A stretch of 50,205 nucleotides of DNA from Dehalococcoidia bacterium (GTDB taxonomy: Bacteria; Chloroflexota; Dehalococcoidia; DSTF01; JALHUB01). Location of the stretch: assembly GCA_030018455.1 (NCBI GenBank), contig JASEFU010000010.1, positions 1 through 50,205 of the forward strand, written 5' to 3'. Below are positions 17,877 to 26,850 of this stretch, piece after piece (positions within the stretch are counted from its first letter, which is position 1; every line of letters begins with the position of its first letter). The notes beneath the pieces were generated by a model. The model had not been told where the DNA came from. It made no database searches and saw only the letters and a program-made list of their open reading frames with translations. The position numbers and the translations under genes were made by a program.

Positions 17877-18578
17877 CTAGCCGACGCCGCCGAAGCGCCG
17901 TTCGCGGCGGGCGTACTCCTGCAGCGCCTTCTCCATCTCCTCCGGCCCGAAGTCCGGCCAGTAGACAGGCGTCGAATAATACTCGGCGTATGCTGCCTGC
18001 CAGACGAGGAAGTTGGAGAGCCGCATCTCGCCTGCGGTGCGGATGACGAGGTCGGGGTCGGGCAGACCGGCCGTGTACAGGCGGGCGGCGAACGCGTCCT
18101 CGTCGATCTCCTCCGGCGAGAGCCCTTCGGCGGCGATCCGCCGCGCGGCGTCAACGATCTCGGCACGCCCACCGTAGTCGAACGCCACCGCCACCGTCAT
18201 CCGCGTATTGTCCTTCGTCAGGTCGACGGCATCCAGCACCTGCTTTCGCAGCTCGGGCGAAAGGTGCTCGAGGCTGCCGAGGTGGACGAGCCGGACGCCC
18301 TTCTCATGCAACTCGCGTATTTCCCGCTTGATTACCGTTCCCAGCAGACGGAGGAGGGCGCGGACCTCGGCCCGGGGGCGCCGCCAGTTCTCTGTGGAGA
18401 AGGCGTAGAGGGTCAGGTAACGGACGCCGCGGTTACCCAGGTAGTCGATGATACGGCGGATGTTTTCCGTGCCGGCGCGGTGTCCCGCCTGGCGCGACAA
18501 GCCGCGTTCCTTCGCCCAGCGGCCGTTGCCGTCCATGATGATGGCGACATGATTCGGAAGCTTCATTGGCACCGGCAT
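17877..18578 (-). CDS. uppS: Isoprenyl (undecaprenyl) diphosphate synthase
   Basis: cis-Prenyltransferase that builds the C55 carrier for wall polymer synthesis. 233 residues. Motifs seen are the catalytic MDGNGRWA (Asp16), YAFSTENWRRP, FDYGGRAEIVDA, and DLVIRTAGEMRLSNFLVWQ with YAEYY. The start is uncertain between the ATG at 18578 and a second one four codons on (MKLPNH); neither has a clear Shine-Dalgarno. A 285-bp gap separates it from frr. Confidence 0.95.
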   Translation of the reverse strand: MPVPMKLPNHVAIIMDGNGRWAKERGLSRQAGHRAGTENIRRIIDYLGNRGVRYLTLYAFSTENWRRPRAEVRALLRLLGTVIKREIRELHEKGVRLVHLGSLEHLSPELRKQVLDAVDLTKDNTRMTVAVAFDYGGRAEIVDAARRIAAEGLSPEEIDEDAFAARLYTAGLPDPDLVIRTAGEMRLSNFLVWQAAYAEYYSTPVYWPDFGPEEMEKALQEYARRERRFGGVG

Positions 18579-18863
18579 GTGACGGGACCGCCGCGCGATG
18601 GCGGCGGCAAGACGGCATTGCGCTCCCGGTCGAAAAGCAAGATTCGCGGCGCGCCGGACGCGGAGGTGCAGGGGGCGAAGCCCTCTGCCGGGGGGTTGGG
18701 GCGGTGCCCCGTCAAACTGAGATGGGGAGGCCGCGAGCCGCCCTTTCTGGAAGGGGCGTGCGACGTGGCCGGCACATCGATCGGCTTTTTCAGCGATCTC
18801 CCGATATTCACCGGCCCGGAGGAATGCGCCCGAAGCATCATGAGGCGAAGAACGTACACGGAT
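18579..18863. repeat. Intergenic palindrome-rich element between frr and uppS
   Basis: Unusually long gap for this operon. It holds clustered short hairpins: GGGC-GAA-GCCC (18673-18683) and GGGGC-GGT-GCCCC (18698-18710), followed by a G-rich stretch. The look is that of a dispersed intergenic repeat of GC-rich bacteria. Only one copy is present, so the repeat nature is inferred. It may hold a processing or attenuation site. Confidence 0.4.
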
Positions 18864-19421
18864 CTAGATCTCCAGCAGCTCCGCTTCCTTCTCTTTACCC
18901 AGCTTGTCTATGTCCTGGATGTAGCGGTCGGTGAGCTTCTGCAACTGCTCCTGCGCCCGCCTGTCCTCGTCTTCCGACACCTTCTTTTCCTTGTCGAGCA
19001 GCCGCAGCTCCTCGACCGAGTGCCGGCGGACGTTGCGGACGGCCACCCGGCCTTCTTCCACCTTCTTGTGCACCACTTTCACCAGCTCCTTCCGCCGCTC
19101 TTCCGTAAGCTGGGGGATGGCGAGCCGGATGCTGTGGCCGTCGTTGATGGGGTTGAGCCCGAGGTCCGACTTCTGGATCGCTTTCTCGATTGCCCCCAGC
19201 GCTTGCCGGTCCCATGGCTGGATGGTGATGAGACGCGGCTCGGGCGCGGTTATGGTGGCAAGCTGATTAAGGGGAAGAGTGCTGTCGTAATAGTCCACCT
19301 TGAGCTGCTCGACCAGGCCCGGCCGCGCGCGACCGGTACGGATGGAGTCCAGCTCTCGCTGGAGCACGCTCACGGCGTTCTTCATGCGTCGTTCCGCTTC
19401 GGCAAGCGTCTCGTCTATCAT
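18864..19421 (-). CDS. frr: Ribosome recycling factor
   Basis: 185-residue factor that with EF-G splits post-termination ribosomes. The full-length two-domain L-shape is supported: helix I has RRMKNAVSVLQRELDSIRTG, then NQLATITAPEPRLITIQPWD, and the C-terminal coiled coil is rich in Glu and Lys. It starts 33 bp after the pyrH stop. The pyrH-frr order is nearly universal. Confidence 0.97.
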   Translation of the reverse strand: MIDETLAEAERRMKNAVSVLQRELDSIRTGRARPGLVEQLKVDYYDSTLPLNQLATITAPEPRLITIQPWDRQALGAIEKAIQKSDLGLNPINDGHSIRLAIPQLTEERRKELVKVVHKKVEEGRVAVRNVRRHSVEELRLLDKEKKVSEDEDRRAQEQLQKLTDRYIQDIDKLGKEKEAELLEI

Positions 19422-19454
19422 CGGCGTCGTACCTCTTTCGAGAAGGAGTTGCGA

Positions 19455-20729
<1,275 letters not shown>

Positions 20730-20734
20730 CGTCT

Positions 20735-21598
20735 CTATCTTTCCTCTTCCGTTGGGGTCTCTGCCTCGGGAGTCTCCGCGCTGGTGGTGGTCTCTTCCGG
20801 CGCTGCTTCCTCCTCGCCTGCTTCCTCTCCCCGCTCCTCGGGGCCCGGCTCCTCGGGGGAGACGCTGTACGTCTGCCCGGCGAGCACCTCCGCCTCCTCT
20901 GGGGTGTACTCTCGCAGCGCCAGCCCCTCGAGCACGGCGTCGGCGATGCGCGACGTGACGAGCCGCACGGCGCGGATCGCGTCGTCGTTCGAGGGGATAG
21001 GGTACTCTATTTCGTCGGGGTTGCCGTTGGTGTCGACCATGGCAACGATGGGGATGCCCACGCGGCGCGCTTCCGCCACGGCGATGCGCTCGGCCGTGGT
21101 GTCGACGATGAACAGAGCGCCGGGAAGCTGGGTCATCTCCTTGATGCCGCCGAAGTGCCGGTTCAGCCGCTCGATCTCCTTGTCGATCTTCAGCACTTCC
21201 TTCTTCGGGAGGCGGTCGTATTCGCCGCGGGCCTTAGCGTCCTCCAGCCGCACCAGGTGGTCAATGCGGCTCTGAATAGTGCCGAAATTGGTGAGCGTGC
21301 CGCCGAGCCAGCGGTTATTGACGTACGGCATGCTGCAACGCCGGGCCTCGCTCTCGATGGAGTCCTGCGCCTGGCGCTTCGTGCCCACGAAGAGCAGCGT
21401 CTGCCCGCCGGCGACGACGTCGCGGACGAAGTCGTAGGCGCGCTGCAGGTACTGGACGGTCTGCTGGAGGTCGATGATGTGGATGCCGTTCCGTTCGGTG
21501 AATATGAACTGGCGCATCCGGGGGTCCCAGCGCTGGGTCTGATGACCGAAGTGGACGCCGGCCTCGAGAAGGGATTTCATGCTCACTGGTGCTGCCAA
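20735..21598 (-). CDS. rpsB: 30S ribosomal protein S2
   Basis: Small-subunit protein S2. The conserved [20 protein letters not shown] start, [17 protein letters not shown] and [20 protein letters not shown] are present. The C-terminal 50 residues are a Glu/Ala/Thr-rich tail beyond the S2 fold. The start is taken as TTG at 21598 (M-A-A-P-V-S-M-K), because AGGAGG lies just upstream and homologues have a few residues before MK; the ATG at 21580 is the alternative. First gene of the long operon. Confidence 0.95.
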   Translation of the reverse strand: MAAPVSMKSLLEAGVHFGHQTQRWDPRMRQFIFTERNGIHIIDLQQTVQYLQRAYDFVRDVVAGGQTLLFVGTKRQAQDSIESEARRCSMPYVNNRWLGGTLTNFGTIQSRIDHLVRLEDAKARGEYDRLPKKEVLKIDKEIERLNRHFGGIKEMTQLPGALFIVDTTAERIAVAEARRVGIPIVAMVDTNGNPDEIEYPIPSNDDAIRAVRLVTSRIADAVLEGLALREYTPEEAEVLAGQTYSVSPEEPGPEERGEEAGEEEAAPEETTTSAETPEAETPTEEER

Positions 21599-21641
21599 TG
21601 GTCCTCCTGCGAATGCGGGAAATGCGCTAACTGCAATAACC

Positions 21642-21667
21642 CGCCCGCTTTCTATTCGTAGCGGGCG
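21642..21667 (-). promoter_or_regulatory. Leader hairpin upstream of rpsB
   Basis: An 8-bp perfect inverted repeat (CGCCCGCT/AGCGGGCG, 10-nt loop) in the predicted 5' leader, between the promoter and the start. It has no T-run, so it is not a terminator. It could be the S2 or EF-Ts autoregulatory site known in other bacteria, but no consensus was recognised. Confidence 0.4.
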
Positions 21668-21676
21668 AGCCAACTC

Positions 21677-21706
21677 ACTATAGCATAGGGCGCTATCGCC
21701 AGGCAA
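21677..21706 (-). promoter_or_regulatory. Sigma-70-type promoter of the rpsB operon
   Basis: Minus strand: -35 TTGCCT (21701-21706), an 18-bp spacer and -10 TATAGT (21677-21682). Transcription would begin near 21670, giving a leader of about 70 nt. Confidence 0.6.
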
Positions 21707-21745
21707 CGGTGCGCGCTCCCCCGGGCCTCTTGTGCCCCCTTCGGG

Positions 21746-21775
21746 TTGCCTCTTAAGCTTATTCTAGTCTAAAGT
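21746..21775 (+). promoter_or_regulatory. Possible promoter for the fmdB-type gene
   Basis: Plus strand: TTGCCT (21746-21751), an 18-bp spacer and TAAAGT (21770-21775). It is weak but correctly placed about 30 bp before the TTG start and its GGAGG box. Confidence 0.3.
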
Positions 21776-21806
21776 AATATCTAGGTAAGCACTTCGGAGG
21801 TCTCCC

Positions 21807-22109
21807 TTGCCGACGTATGAGTATCGCTGTACCCAGTGCAGCCATCAGTTCGAGAAGCGAGAGGGCTTCGACGCCCCCTCTCTCCAAACTTGTCCCCAGT
21901 GCGGCAGCGAAGCACGACGCGTGCTGTACCCGCCGCCCATACTCTTCAAGGCCCAGGGCTTCTACGTGACCGATAACCGCAGGCCTTCGCCCGTCGGCTC
22001 GTCCGCCCCGGAAGTCGAGTCGGTGACGGCTGTGGAGACGAAGAAGGAGCCGGCAGCCGAAAAGCCCGGAGGCGACGGCGCCAAGGCGTCGGAGGCGGCC
22101 GCGGGGTAA
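21807..22109 (+). CDS. FmdB-type zinc ribbon protein
   Basis: 100-residue protein. The N-terminus is a FmdB/CxxC_CxxC_SSSS ribbon (YEYRCTQCSHQFEK then TCPQCGSEARRVLYPPP). The C-terminal 40 residues are a disordered, Ala/Glu/Lys-rich tail. The start is TTG at 21807, with GGAGG six bases upstream. These ribbons are often named regulatory, but their function is unproven. It is followed 6 bp later by dtd and probably co-transcribed with it. Confidence 0.85.
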   Translation: MPTYEYRCTQCSHQFEKREGFDAPSLQTCPQCGSEARRVLYPPPILFKAQGFYVTDNRRPSPVGSSAPEVESVTAVETKKEPAAEKPGGDGAKASEAAAG

Positions 22110-22115
22110 GAGCCG

Positions 22116-22580
22116 TTGAAGGCGGTCATCCAACGGGTAACCCGCGCTTCTGTTTCGGTCGACGGCGAGAGCCTCGGCCAGATCGGCGCCGGCCTGGTGG
22201 CGCTTGTCGGCGTCGCCCAAGACGACACCCCGGAAGACGCCCGCCGCCTGGCGGAGAAGACGGCCGAGCTTCGCATCTTCAGCGATCCCGAGGGCCGCTT
22301 CAACCTGTCGCTGCTCGATACAGGTGGGCAAGCGCTCGTCGTCAGCCAGTTCACCCTCCTCGCCGATTCCCGCAAAGGGCGGCGCCCCAGCTTCACGCGC
22401 GCCGCCGCGCCTGAGATCGCGCGGCCCCTCGTCGAGCGGTACGAGGCGGCGCTGCGCGAGAGGGGGATAACGGTTGTTAGTGGCCGCTTCGCCGCCCACA
22501 TGATGGTCGAGCTGGTGAACGACGGCCCCGTCACGATCATCCTCGACACCGCCGATCTCGAGAGGCCGCGCCGCGGCTAG
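22116..22580 (+). CDS. dtd: D-aminoacyl-tRNA deacylase
   Basis: Removes D-amino acids (and glycine from tRNA-Ala) from mischarged tRNAs. 154 residues. The chirality-selecting cross-subunit motifs are intact: [17 protein letters not shown] and the C-terminal [11 protein letters not shown] with Gly-cisPro. The TTG start gives the expected [18 protein letters not shown] beginning. Confidence 0.95.
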   Translation: MKAVIQRVTRASVSVDGESLGQIGAGLVALVGVAQDDTPEDARRLAEKTAELRIFSDPEGRFNLSLLDTGGQALVVSQFTLLADSRKGRRPSFTRAAAPEIARPLVERYEAALRERGITVVSGRFAAHMMVELVNDGPVTIILDTADLERPRRG

Positions 22581-22606
22581 ACCCCTTCCGCGCACGTCTG
22601 TATACT
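22578..22606 (+). promoter_or_regulatory. Possible promoter for the L,D-transpeptidase gene
   Basis: Plus strand: TAGACC (22578-22583), a 17-bp spacer and TATACT (22601-22606), just after dtd. The -35 overlaps the dtd stop codon. Moderate match. Confidence 0.4.
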
Positions 22607-22622
22607 GTCGAAAAACGCTCGC

Positions 22623-23366
22623 ATGCAAGGGGCTGTGACGACGATGCGGGGCAGAGTGTTGCGCGTTCTCCTTCTCGGGCTCTCCGTTCCAGCCGTTATC
22701 GCCGTCCTCGTCTTCTTCCTCGTGTCGTGGTCCGATGCGACAGACGAAGACGCTTCTCCGCAAGAACCGCAGGCAGCGGCGGCGCCCGACTGGGACGTGA
22801 CGGAAGCCCAGGCGGAGATCTTCCTCTACGAGGTGGTGGCGGCGAGAGAGGCGACGCGCCTCGCTCCCACGCCCACGCCCGAGCCGACTCCCACGCCCGT
22901 GCCGTCGCCGTTCGAGATCGCGCAGGCCGAGCTGCCGTACGCGGTCCCGCCTCCCAACGTGGCCTACGGGCCTGAGGAGCGCTGGATCGGGGTCAATGTC
23001 ACTACGCAACGGGCGTATGCCTTCGTGGGCGGCAAGGCAGTCTACGTGGCTCTGGTGACGACAGGCATGCCCGGCTACGAGACGCCGCTGGGCGAGTTCC
23101 GCATCAACTACCGCAAGGAGAAGGACATCATGGACTCGGAGACCATGGGTGTCCCTCACGACGACCCCGAGGGCTACTACCTGGAGGACGTGTACTTCGC
23201 GCAGTATTTCGCCCCCGGGTATGCGTTGCACTCCAACTACTGGCGCCCGATAAGCTACTTTGGTAACGTTGCCTCCAGCCACGGTTGCGTGGGCATGCTT
23301 TACGACGACGCCAGGTTCTTCTGGGACTTCGCGACCTACGGGACACGCATCGTGGTCTACCGGTAA
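22623..23366 (+). CDS. Membrane-anchored L,D-transpeptidase (YkuD)
   Basis: 247 residues. An N-terminal membrane anchor lies at about 12-35. A Thr/Pro linker (TPTPEPTPTPVPSP, about 82-97) crosses the wall space, and a YkuD catalytic domain (about 118-247) follows. The domain has YALHSNYW and the active-site SHGCVGM, with Cys222 as the nucleophile. Such enzymes make 3-3 peptidoglycan cross-links or attach proteins to the wall. The catalytic signature is not that of a sortase. The second ATG (22644) is an alternative start. Confidence 0.9.
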   Translation: MQGAVTTMRGRVLRVLLLGLSVPAVIAVLVFFLVSWSDATDEDASPQEPQAAAAPDWDVTEAQAEIFLYEVVAAREATRLAPTPTPEPTPTPVPSPFEIAQAELPYAVPPPNVAYGPEERWIGVNVTTQRAYAFVGGKAVYVALVTTGMPGYETPLGEFRINYRKEKDIMDSETMGVPHDDPEGYYLEDVYFAQYFAPGYALHSNYWRPISYFGNVASSHGCVGMLYDDARFFWDFATYGTRIVVYR

Positions 23367-23405
23367 GCGGTGGGGGCAAACAGCTTGCAAGTGGAGAGGG
23401 AGCAC

Positions 23406-24095
23406 GTGAACAAGGTCTACGCAACCGCCGTTGAAGCCATCGCCGACGTCGAGGACGGCGCCGTTATCATGTTCGGCGGCTTCGGTTCCGCCGGCAGCCC
23501 CACCAACCTCATCCTCGCCCTCGCCGAGAAAGGCGTCAAAGACCTCACAGCCATCTCCAACAACATCGGCCTCGGCGACAAGCTCGATGTCCTTGTGCAG
23601 AACAAGCAACTTAAGAAATTCATCGGCTCGTTCCCCATTCGCGCCACCACGAATCGCCGCGACTGGCTCTTCGAAGCGTTCAAAGCGGGCGAGGTCGAGG
23701 TCGAGGTCGTGCCGCAGGGGACGCTCGCCGAGCGCATGCGCGCTGCCGGGGCCGGCATCGGCGGGTTCTACACGCCGACGGGCGTGGGCACCGTCGTCGC
23801 CGAGGGCAAAGAGGAGCGCGTGATCGACGGCGTGCGCTACCTGCTCGAATACCCTCTGCGCGCCGATTTCGCCTTCATCAAGGCCTATAAGGCCGACACG
23901 CTGGGCAACCTGGTCTACCGCATGTCGACGCGCAACTTTAACCCCGTTATGGCGACAGCCGCCCGCGTCACTATCGTGGACACGGAGGAAATCGTCCAGC
24001 CCGGCGAGCTGGACCCTGAGGCGGTCGTAACGCCGGGCGTATTCGTCGACCGCATTGTGAAAGGCCCCAAGCATGACCTCCATGGGTTTGAGTAG
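23406..24095 (+). CDS. scoA: 3-oxoacid CoA-transferase subunit A
   Basis: Alpha subunit of a family I CoA-transferase that moves CoA between succinyl-CoA or another acyl-CoA and a 3-oxoacid. 229 residues from the GTG at 23406, which has GAGGGAG just upstream; a GTG 36 bp earlier is less likely. The VIMFGGFGSAGSPTNLI motif is the family CoA-loop signature. GGFYTPTGVGTVVAEGKEER and RADFAFIKAYKADTLGNLVY are typical. It overlaps scoB by 23 bp. The exact substrate (acetoacetate, 3-oxoadipate or another) cannot be told. Confidence 0.88.
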   Translation: MNKVYATAVEAIADVEDGAVIMFGGFGSAGSPTNLILALAEKGVKDLTAISNNIGLGDKLDVLVQNKQLKKFIGSFPIRATTNRRDWLFEAFKAGEVEVEVVPQGTLAERMRAAGAGIGGFYTPTGVGTVVAEGKEERVIDGVRYLLEYPLRADFAFIKAYKADTLGNLVYRMSTRNFNPVMATAARVTIVDTEEIVQPGELDPEAVVTPGVFVDRIVKGPKHDLHGFE

Positions 24096-24741
24096 GGAGC
24101 TCATCGCCCTGCGCGTCGCCCGCGAGCTGCGCGACGGCATGGTCGTTAACCTGGGCATCGGCATCCCCACGCTCGTCTCCGACTTCATTCCCCCCGGCGT
24201 TACCGTCATCTTCCAGGCCGAGAACGGCATCCTCGGCTACGGCCCGACGACCGCCGACGAGAGCGAGATCGACTGGGACCTCATAAACGCCGGCGGCCAG
24301 CCCGTCCTCCTGCTGCCCGGCGCCTGCTTCTTCCACAGCGCCGACTCCTTTGCCATGATCCGCGGCGGCCACATCGACCTCAGCGTGCTCGGGGGTCTCC
24401 AGGTCTCGGAGAAGGGCGACCTCGCGAACTGGATGGTTCCCGCGCGCGGCACCGGCAGCATCGGCGGGGCGATGGACCTGGCGGTTGGCGCGCGACGCCT
24501 CATCGTCGCCATGGAGCACACGACGAAGACGGGCGAACCGCGCATTGTGAAGGAGTGCACCTACCCCCTGACGGCGGTCAACGTCGTCGACCTCATCGTC
24601 ACCAACCTCGCCGCCATCGAAGTGCGGCCCGAGGGTCTCGTCGTCACCGAGCTGGCGCACGGCGTCTCGTTCGACCTCGTGCAGTCGCTGAGCGAGCCCT
24701 CGCTCATACCGTCACCGGACCTCCGCGAGATGGAGCTGTAG
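24073..24741 (+). CDS. scoB: 3-oxoacid CoA-transferase subunit B
   Basis: Beta subunit, 222 residues, carrying the catalytic glutamate in QAENGILGYG (Glu50). VVNLGIGIPTLVSDFIP at the N-terminus and GGHIDLSVLGGLQVSEKGDL are family hallmarks. The last part is DLVQSLSEPSLIPSPD. The overlap with scoA shows coupled translation. A heliorhodopsin gene starts 60 bp after its stop on the same strand, with its own strong RBS and no terminator between them. Confidence 0.88.
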   Translation: MTSMGLSRELIALRVARELRDGMVVNLGIGIPTLVSDFIPPGVTVIFQAENGILGYGPTTADESEIDWDLINAGGQPVLLLPGACFFHSADSFAMIRGGHIDLSVLGGLQVSEKGDLANWMVPARGTGSIGGAMDLAVGARRLIVAMEHTTKTGEPRIVKECTYPLTAVNVVDLIVTNLAAIEVRPEGLVVTELAHGVSFDLVQSLSEPSLIPSPDLREMEL

Positions 24742-24801
24742 CCGCGGTTGACCACCGTGGCAAGCCAGACGCAGCACTAGCCGTCGAAGGAGGGACTCTT
24801 C

Positions 24802-25584
24802 ATGACCGCTCTTCCCTACGAACCCCAGTACACCCGTCTCCGCTGGTTCAACGCGGGCATGGGCCTGCTCCATCTCCTGCAAGGGCTGGCGATACTCGCG
24901 CTCAGCACCGGTCTGACCCTGCCCCTGCGCACGACCTTTCTCGACGCGACGGGCCCGCCGGGGACAGGCGTCGATACGGTTACGCGCACCGTCTTCGACA
25001 TCCAGCTCGCGCCGATGATCGCCGCCTTTCTGTTCATCTCGTCGATCGCCCACTTCGTCACCGCGTCGCCGGCCGTCTTCCCGTGGTACGTCGAGAACTT
25101 GAAGCGGCGCATCAACTACATCCGCTGGTTCGAGTACTCGGCGAGCGCGTCGGTGATGATCGTCGTCATTGCCCTGCTCAGCGGCATCTTGGACCTGCCG
25201 ACCCTCGTCCTCCTGTTCTCCCTGAACGCAACGATGATCTTCTTCGGCCTGATGATGGAGAAGCACAACCAGACGACGGAAAAGACGGACTGGACGGCTT
25301 TCGTCCTAGGCTGCTTCGCGGGCATCGTGCCGTGGGTGATCATTGTGTGGGCGTTCACCGGCGCGGTGCTGACCTCGGACGAGGGCGACGTGCCGGCGTT
25401 CGTCTACGGCATCGTCGCCTCGCTCTTCGTCTTCTTCAACATCTTCGCCGTGAACATGGTGTTGCAGTACGCGAAGGCCGGGCCCTGGCGCGACTACCTG
25501 TTCGGGGAGAGGATGTACGTCCTGCTAAGTCTGACGGCAAAGTCCGCCCTCGCGTGGCAGGTCTTCGCCGGCACCCTGAATTAG
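24802..25584 (+). CDS. Heliorhodopsin
   Basis: Retinal-binding seven-helix protein of the heliorhodopsin family (inverted topology compared with type-1 rhodopsins). 260 residues. Helices lie at about 15-36, 65-88, 104-127, 132-152, 164-188, 197-222 and 237-257. The retinal Schiff-base lysine is K247 in LTAKSALAWQVFAG. The counterion glutamate is E111 in RWFEYSASASVMI. The cavity histidines match H24 (GLLHLLQG) and H84 (SSIAHFV). The S243 region and the WRDYLFGERMYVLLSL block are diagnostic. A long first extracellular loop (about 38-64) fits the beta-hairpin of the family. No proton-pump motif is present. The ATG has AAGGAGGG upstream. Known roles are debated: light sensing, photoprotection, or regulation of neighbouring enzymes. 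Confidence 0.95.
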   Translation: MTALPYEPQYTRLRWFNAGMGLLHLLQGLAILALSTGLTLPLRTTFLDATGPPGTGVDTVTRTVFDIQLAPMIAAFLFISSIAHFVTASPAVFPWYVENLKRRINYIRWFEYSASASVMIVVIALLSGILDLPTLVLLFSLNATMIFFGLMMEKHNQTTEKTDWTAFVLGCFAGIVPWVIIVWAFTGAVLTSDEGDVPAFVYGIVASLFVFFNIFAVNMVLQYAKAGPWRDYLFGERMYVLLSLTAKSALAWQVFAGTLN

Positions 25585-25805
25585 CCTCACCGGGCCCCAG
25601 GGCGGGCTCCGGGGTCGGAGCGCACGGTAGGGCCGGCGGCGATCGCAAAGCCGGCGTGACGGCAGGCGCGTCGCCGTTTTGTGCATGAGTCCTTTACATT
25701 TCTTCCCGCGTCGATCACGCGCGGTGCACGCACCCCTTCTATCATCTCGTCATCGGTCAGGCGCCGTCACGGGTTGACGGACATTACAGGAGGAGGCAAG
25801 GAATC
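25585..25805. other. Intergenic region between heliorhodopsin and GYD gene
   Basis: 221 bp with no gene seen. It begins with GC-rich inverted repeats (25590-25650) that may end the heliorhodopsin transcript, but no T-run follows. A TTGACG hexamer lies close to the next gene, without a clear -10. Confidence 0.35.
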
Positions 25806-26096
25806 GTGCCGACTTATCTGACGCTGTGGAAATGGACCGAGCAGGGGGCGAAGAACGTCGCTGGGGCCGTCGAGCGCGCTCAGGGCTTCAAGGCCGATAT
25901 CGAGCGCCGCGGGGGGAAGGTCATCGCCTTCATGTGGGCCCTGGGCGAGTATGACGGTTTCGTCCTGGCCGAGGCGCCGGACGACGAGACCGTCACGTCG
26001 GCGCTGCTCGGCGTCGCGCAAGCGGGGAACGCGAAGACGCACACGTTCCGGGCGTTCAACGAAGAGGAGATGAAGAAGATCATCGAGAAGATGTAA
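25806..26096 (+). CDS. GYD-domain protein
   Basis: 96-residue small protein of the GYD family (PF08734-type), a ferredoxin-like alpha/beta fold of unknown function. The signature is WALGEYDGFVLAEAPDDE at about residues 45-62, and TYLTLWKWTEQGAKNV opens the domain. The start is a GTG at 25806, with AGGAGGAGG and AAGGA upstream. It may belong to the heliorhodopsin unit or have its own promoter. It converges with the DinB-like gene. Confidence 0.85.
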   Translation: MPTYLTLWKWTEQGAKNVAGAVERAQGFKADIERRGGKVIAFMWALGEYDGFVLAEAPDDETVTSALLGVAQAGNAKTHTFRAFNEEEMKKIIEKM

Positions 26097-26102
26097 TCGG
26101 CC

Positions 26103-26840
26103 TCAAGGCGCGCGCAGTTCGGGCGGGCCGAGCAGCACCCACGTGCGGCGCTGGATGACCTCCGCCGTGTGCGCCCGCTCGTGGGAGATCATCCGTCTTA
26201 TCACCTTGCGCGCCGTCCACTCCTGGGGCTCCGTCTGGCCCGGCCGCAGCGGCCTGAATACTCTCCGCCGCTCCTCTTCCGATAGCGAGCGCAGCAGGGC
26301 CAGCGTCTTCTCGCGCTCTTCCGCCGGGTCCGCCACCTCCTCGAAGAGCCCTTTCGCCGCGCCGTCGCGCAGCCCGTCGCGATAGTAGACTTCGGTCTGG
26401 AAGACGTGCCGCAGGACGCCGCGGATGCCCCTGACGTCCGGCGCCCAGGGGTCGAACGAGGCGAACGCCGACGCCGGCGGCTCCCAGTCGAGGATGGCGT
26501 CCGGCACGTCGCGGACGGCGTCCAGCAGGTCGGCCCTCGCGTACTGCATGCGCGCGATGAGGGTCTCGAGCTCTTCGCTGCTAAGGGGCGCGCGGTCGGC
26601 ATCGAAGAGGGAGTCGGGACGCGAAGTTGCGTCGAGGGTCTCGGTGGTCTCCCATCCCTCCGGGTCGTCGATGGCTTCGCCGTGGCGCCGCAGCCAGGCA
26701 ACGTGCTCGGCGACGGCAAGGGGCAGCATGCGTGCGATTTCATCCATGTCGCGCCCGCCGGCGAGGCAGCCGGGCAGGTCGAGGACCCAGGCCTGGAGCC
26801 GCGCTCCGAGCGTGACGAGGCCGACGCGTAGCTTCATCAT
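26103..26840 (-). CDS. HicB-like / DinB-like fusion protein
   Basis: 245 residues. Residues 1-55 (ARLQAWVLDLPGCLAGGRDM, then EIARMLPLAVAEHVAWLRRH) look like the HicB-type antitoxin fold (UPF0150). From about 90 on, the sequence is a DinB-like four-helix bundle with three likely metal ligands: H145 (LRHVFQTE), H220 and H224 (MISHERAHTAEVIQRR). DinB-like proteins include thiol-dependent transferases and damage-inducible proteins. It is third in the activase operon, 10 bp after the dehydratase-like gene. No HicA toxin is nearby, so the HicB part is probably a ligand-binding module. Function unknown. Confidence 0.6.
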   Translation of the reverse strand: MMKLRVGLVTLGARLQAWVLDLPGCLAGGRDMDEIARMLPLAVAEHVAWLRRHGEAIDDPEGWETTETLDATSRPDSLFDADRAPLSSEELETLIARMQYARADLLDAVRDVPDAILDWEPPASAFASFDPWAPDVRGIRGVLRHVFQTEVYYRDGLRDGAAKGLFEEVADPAEEREKTLALLRSLSEEERRRVFRPLRPGQTEPQEWTARKVIRRMISHERAHTAEVIQRRTWVLLGPPELRAP

Positions 26841-26850
26841 TCGCCGCCGG

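Noticed and set aside
22623-23366. Sortase acting on the LPASG protein
   Set aside because: The active site is SHGCVGM in a YkuD fold, not the TLxTC of sortases.
21759-24230. Open frame of over 800 codons on the minus strand across the dtd, L,D-transpeptidase and CoA-transferase genes
   Set aside because: It is antisense to several well-recognised genes, is rich in Arg/His/Val/Asp as expected for a high-GC shadow frame, and has no family resemblance.
24802-25584. Type-1 proton-pump rhodopsin
   Set aside because: The DTE/DTD-type pump motif is missing, and the EYSASAS and WRDYLFGERMY blocks are specific to heliorhodopsins.
26103-26840. HicAB toxin-antitoxin module
   Set aside because: No HicA-like gene is adjacent; the HicB-like part is fused to a DinB-like domain.
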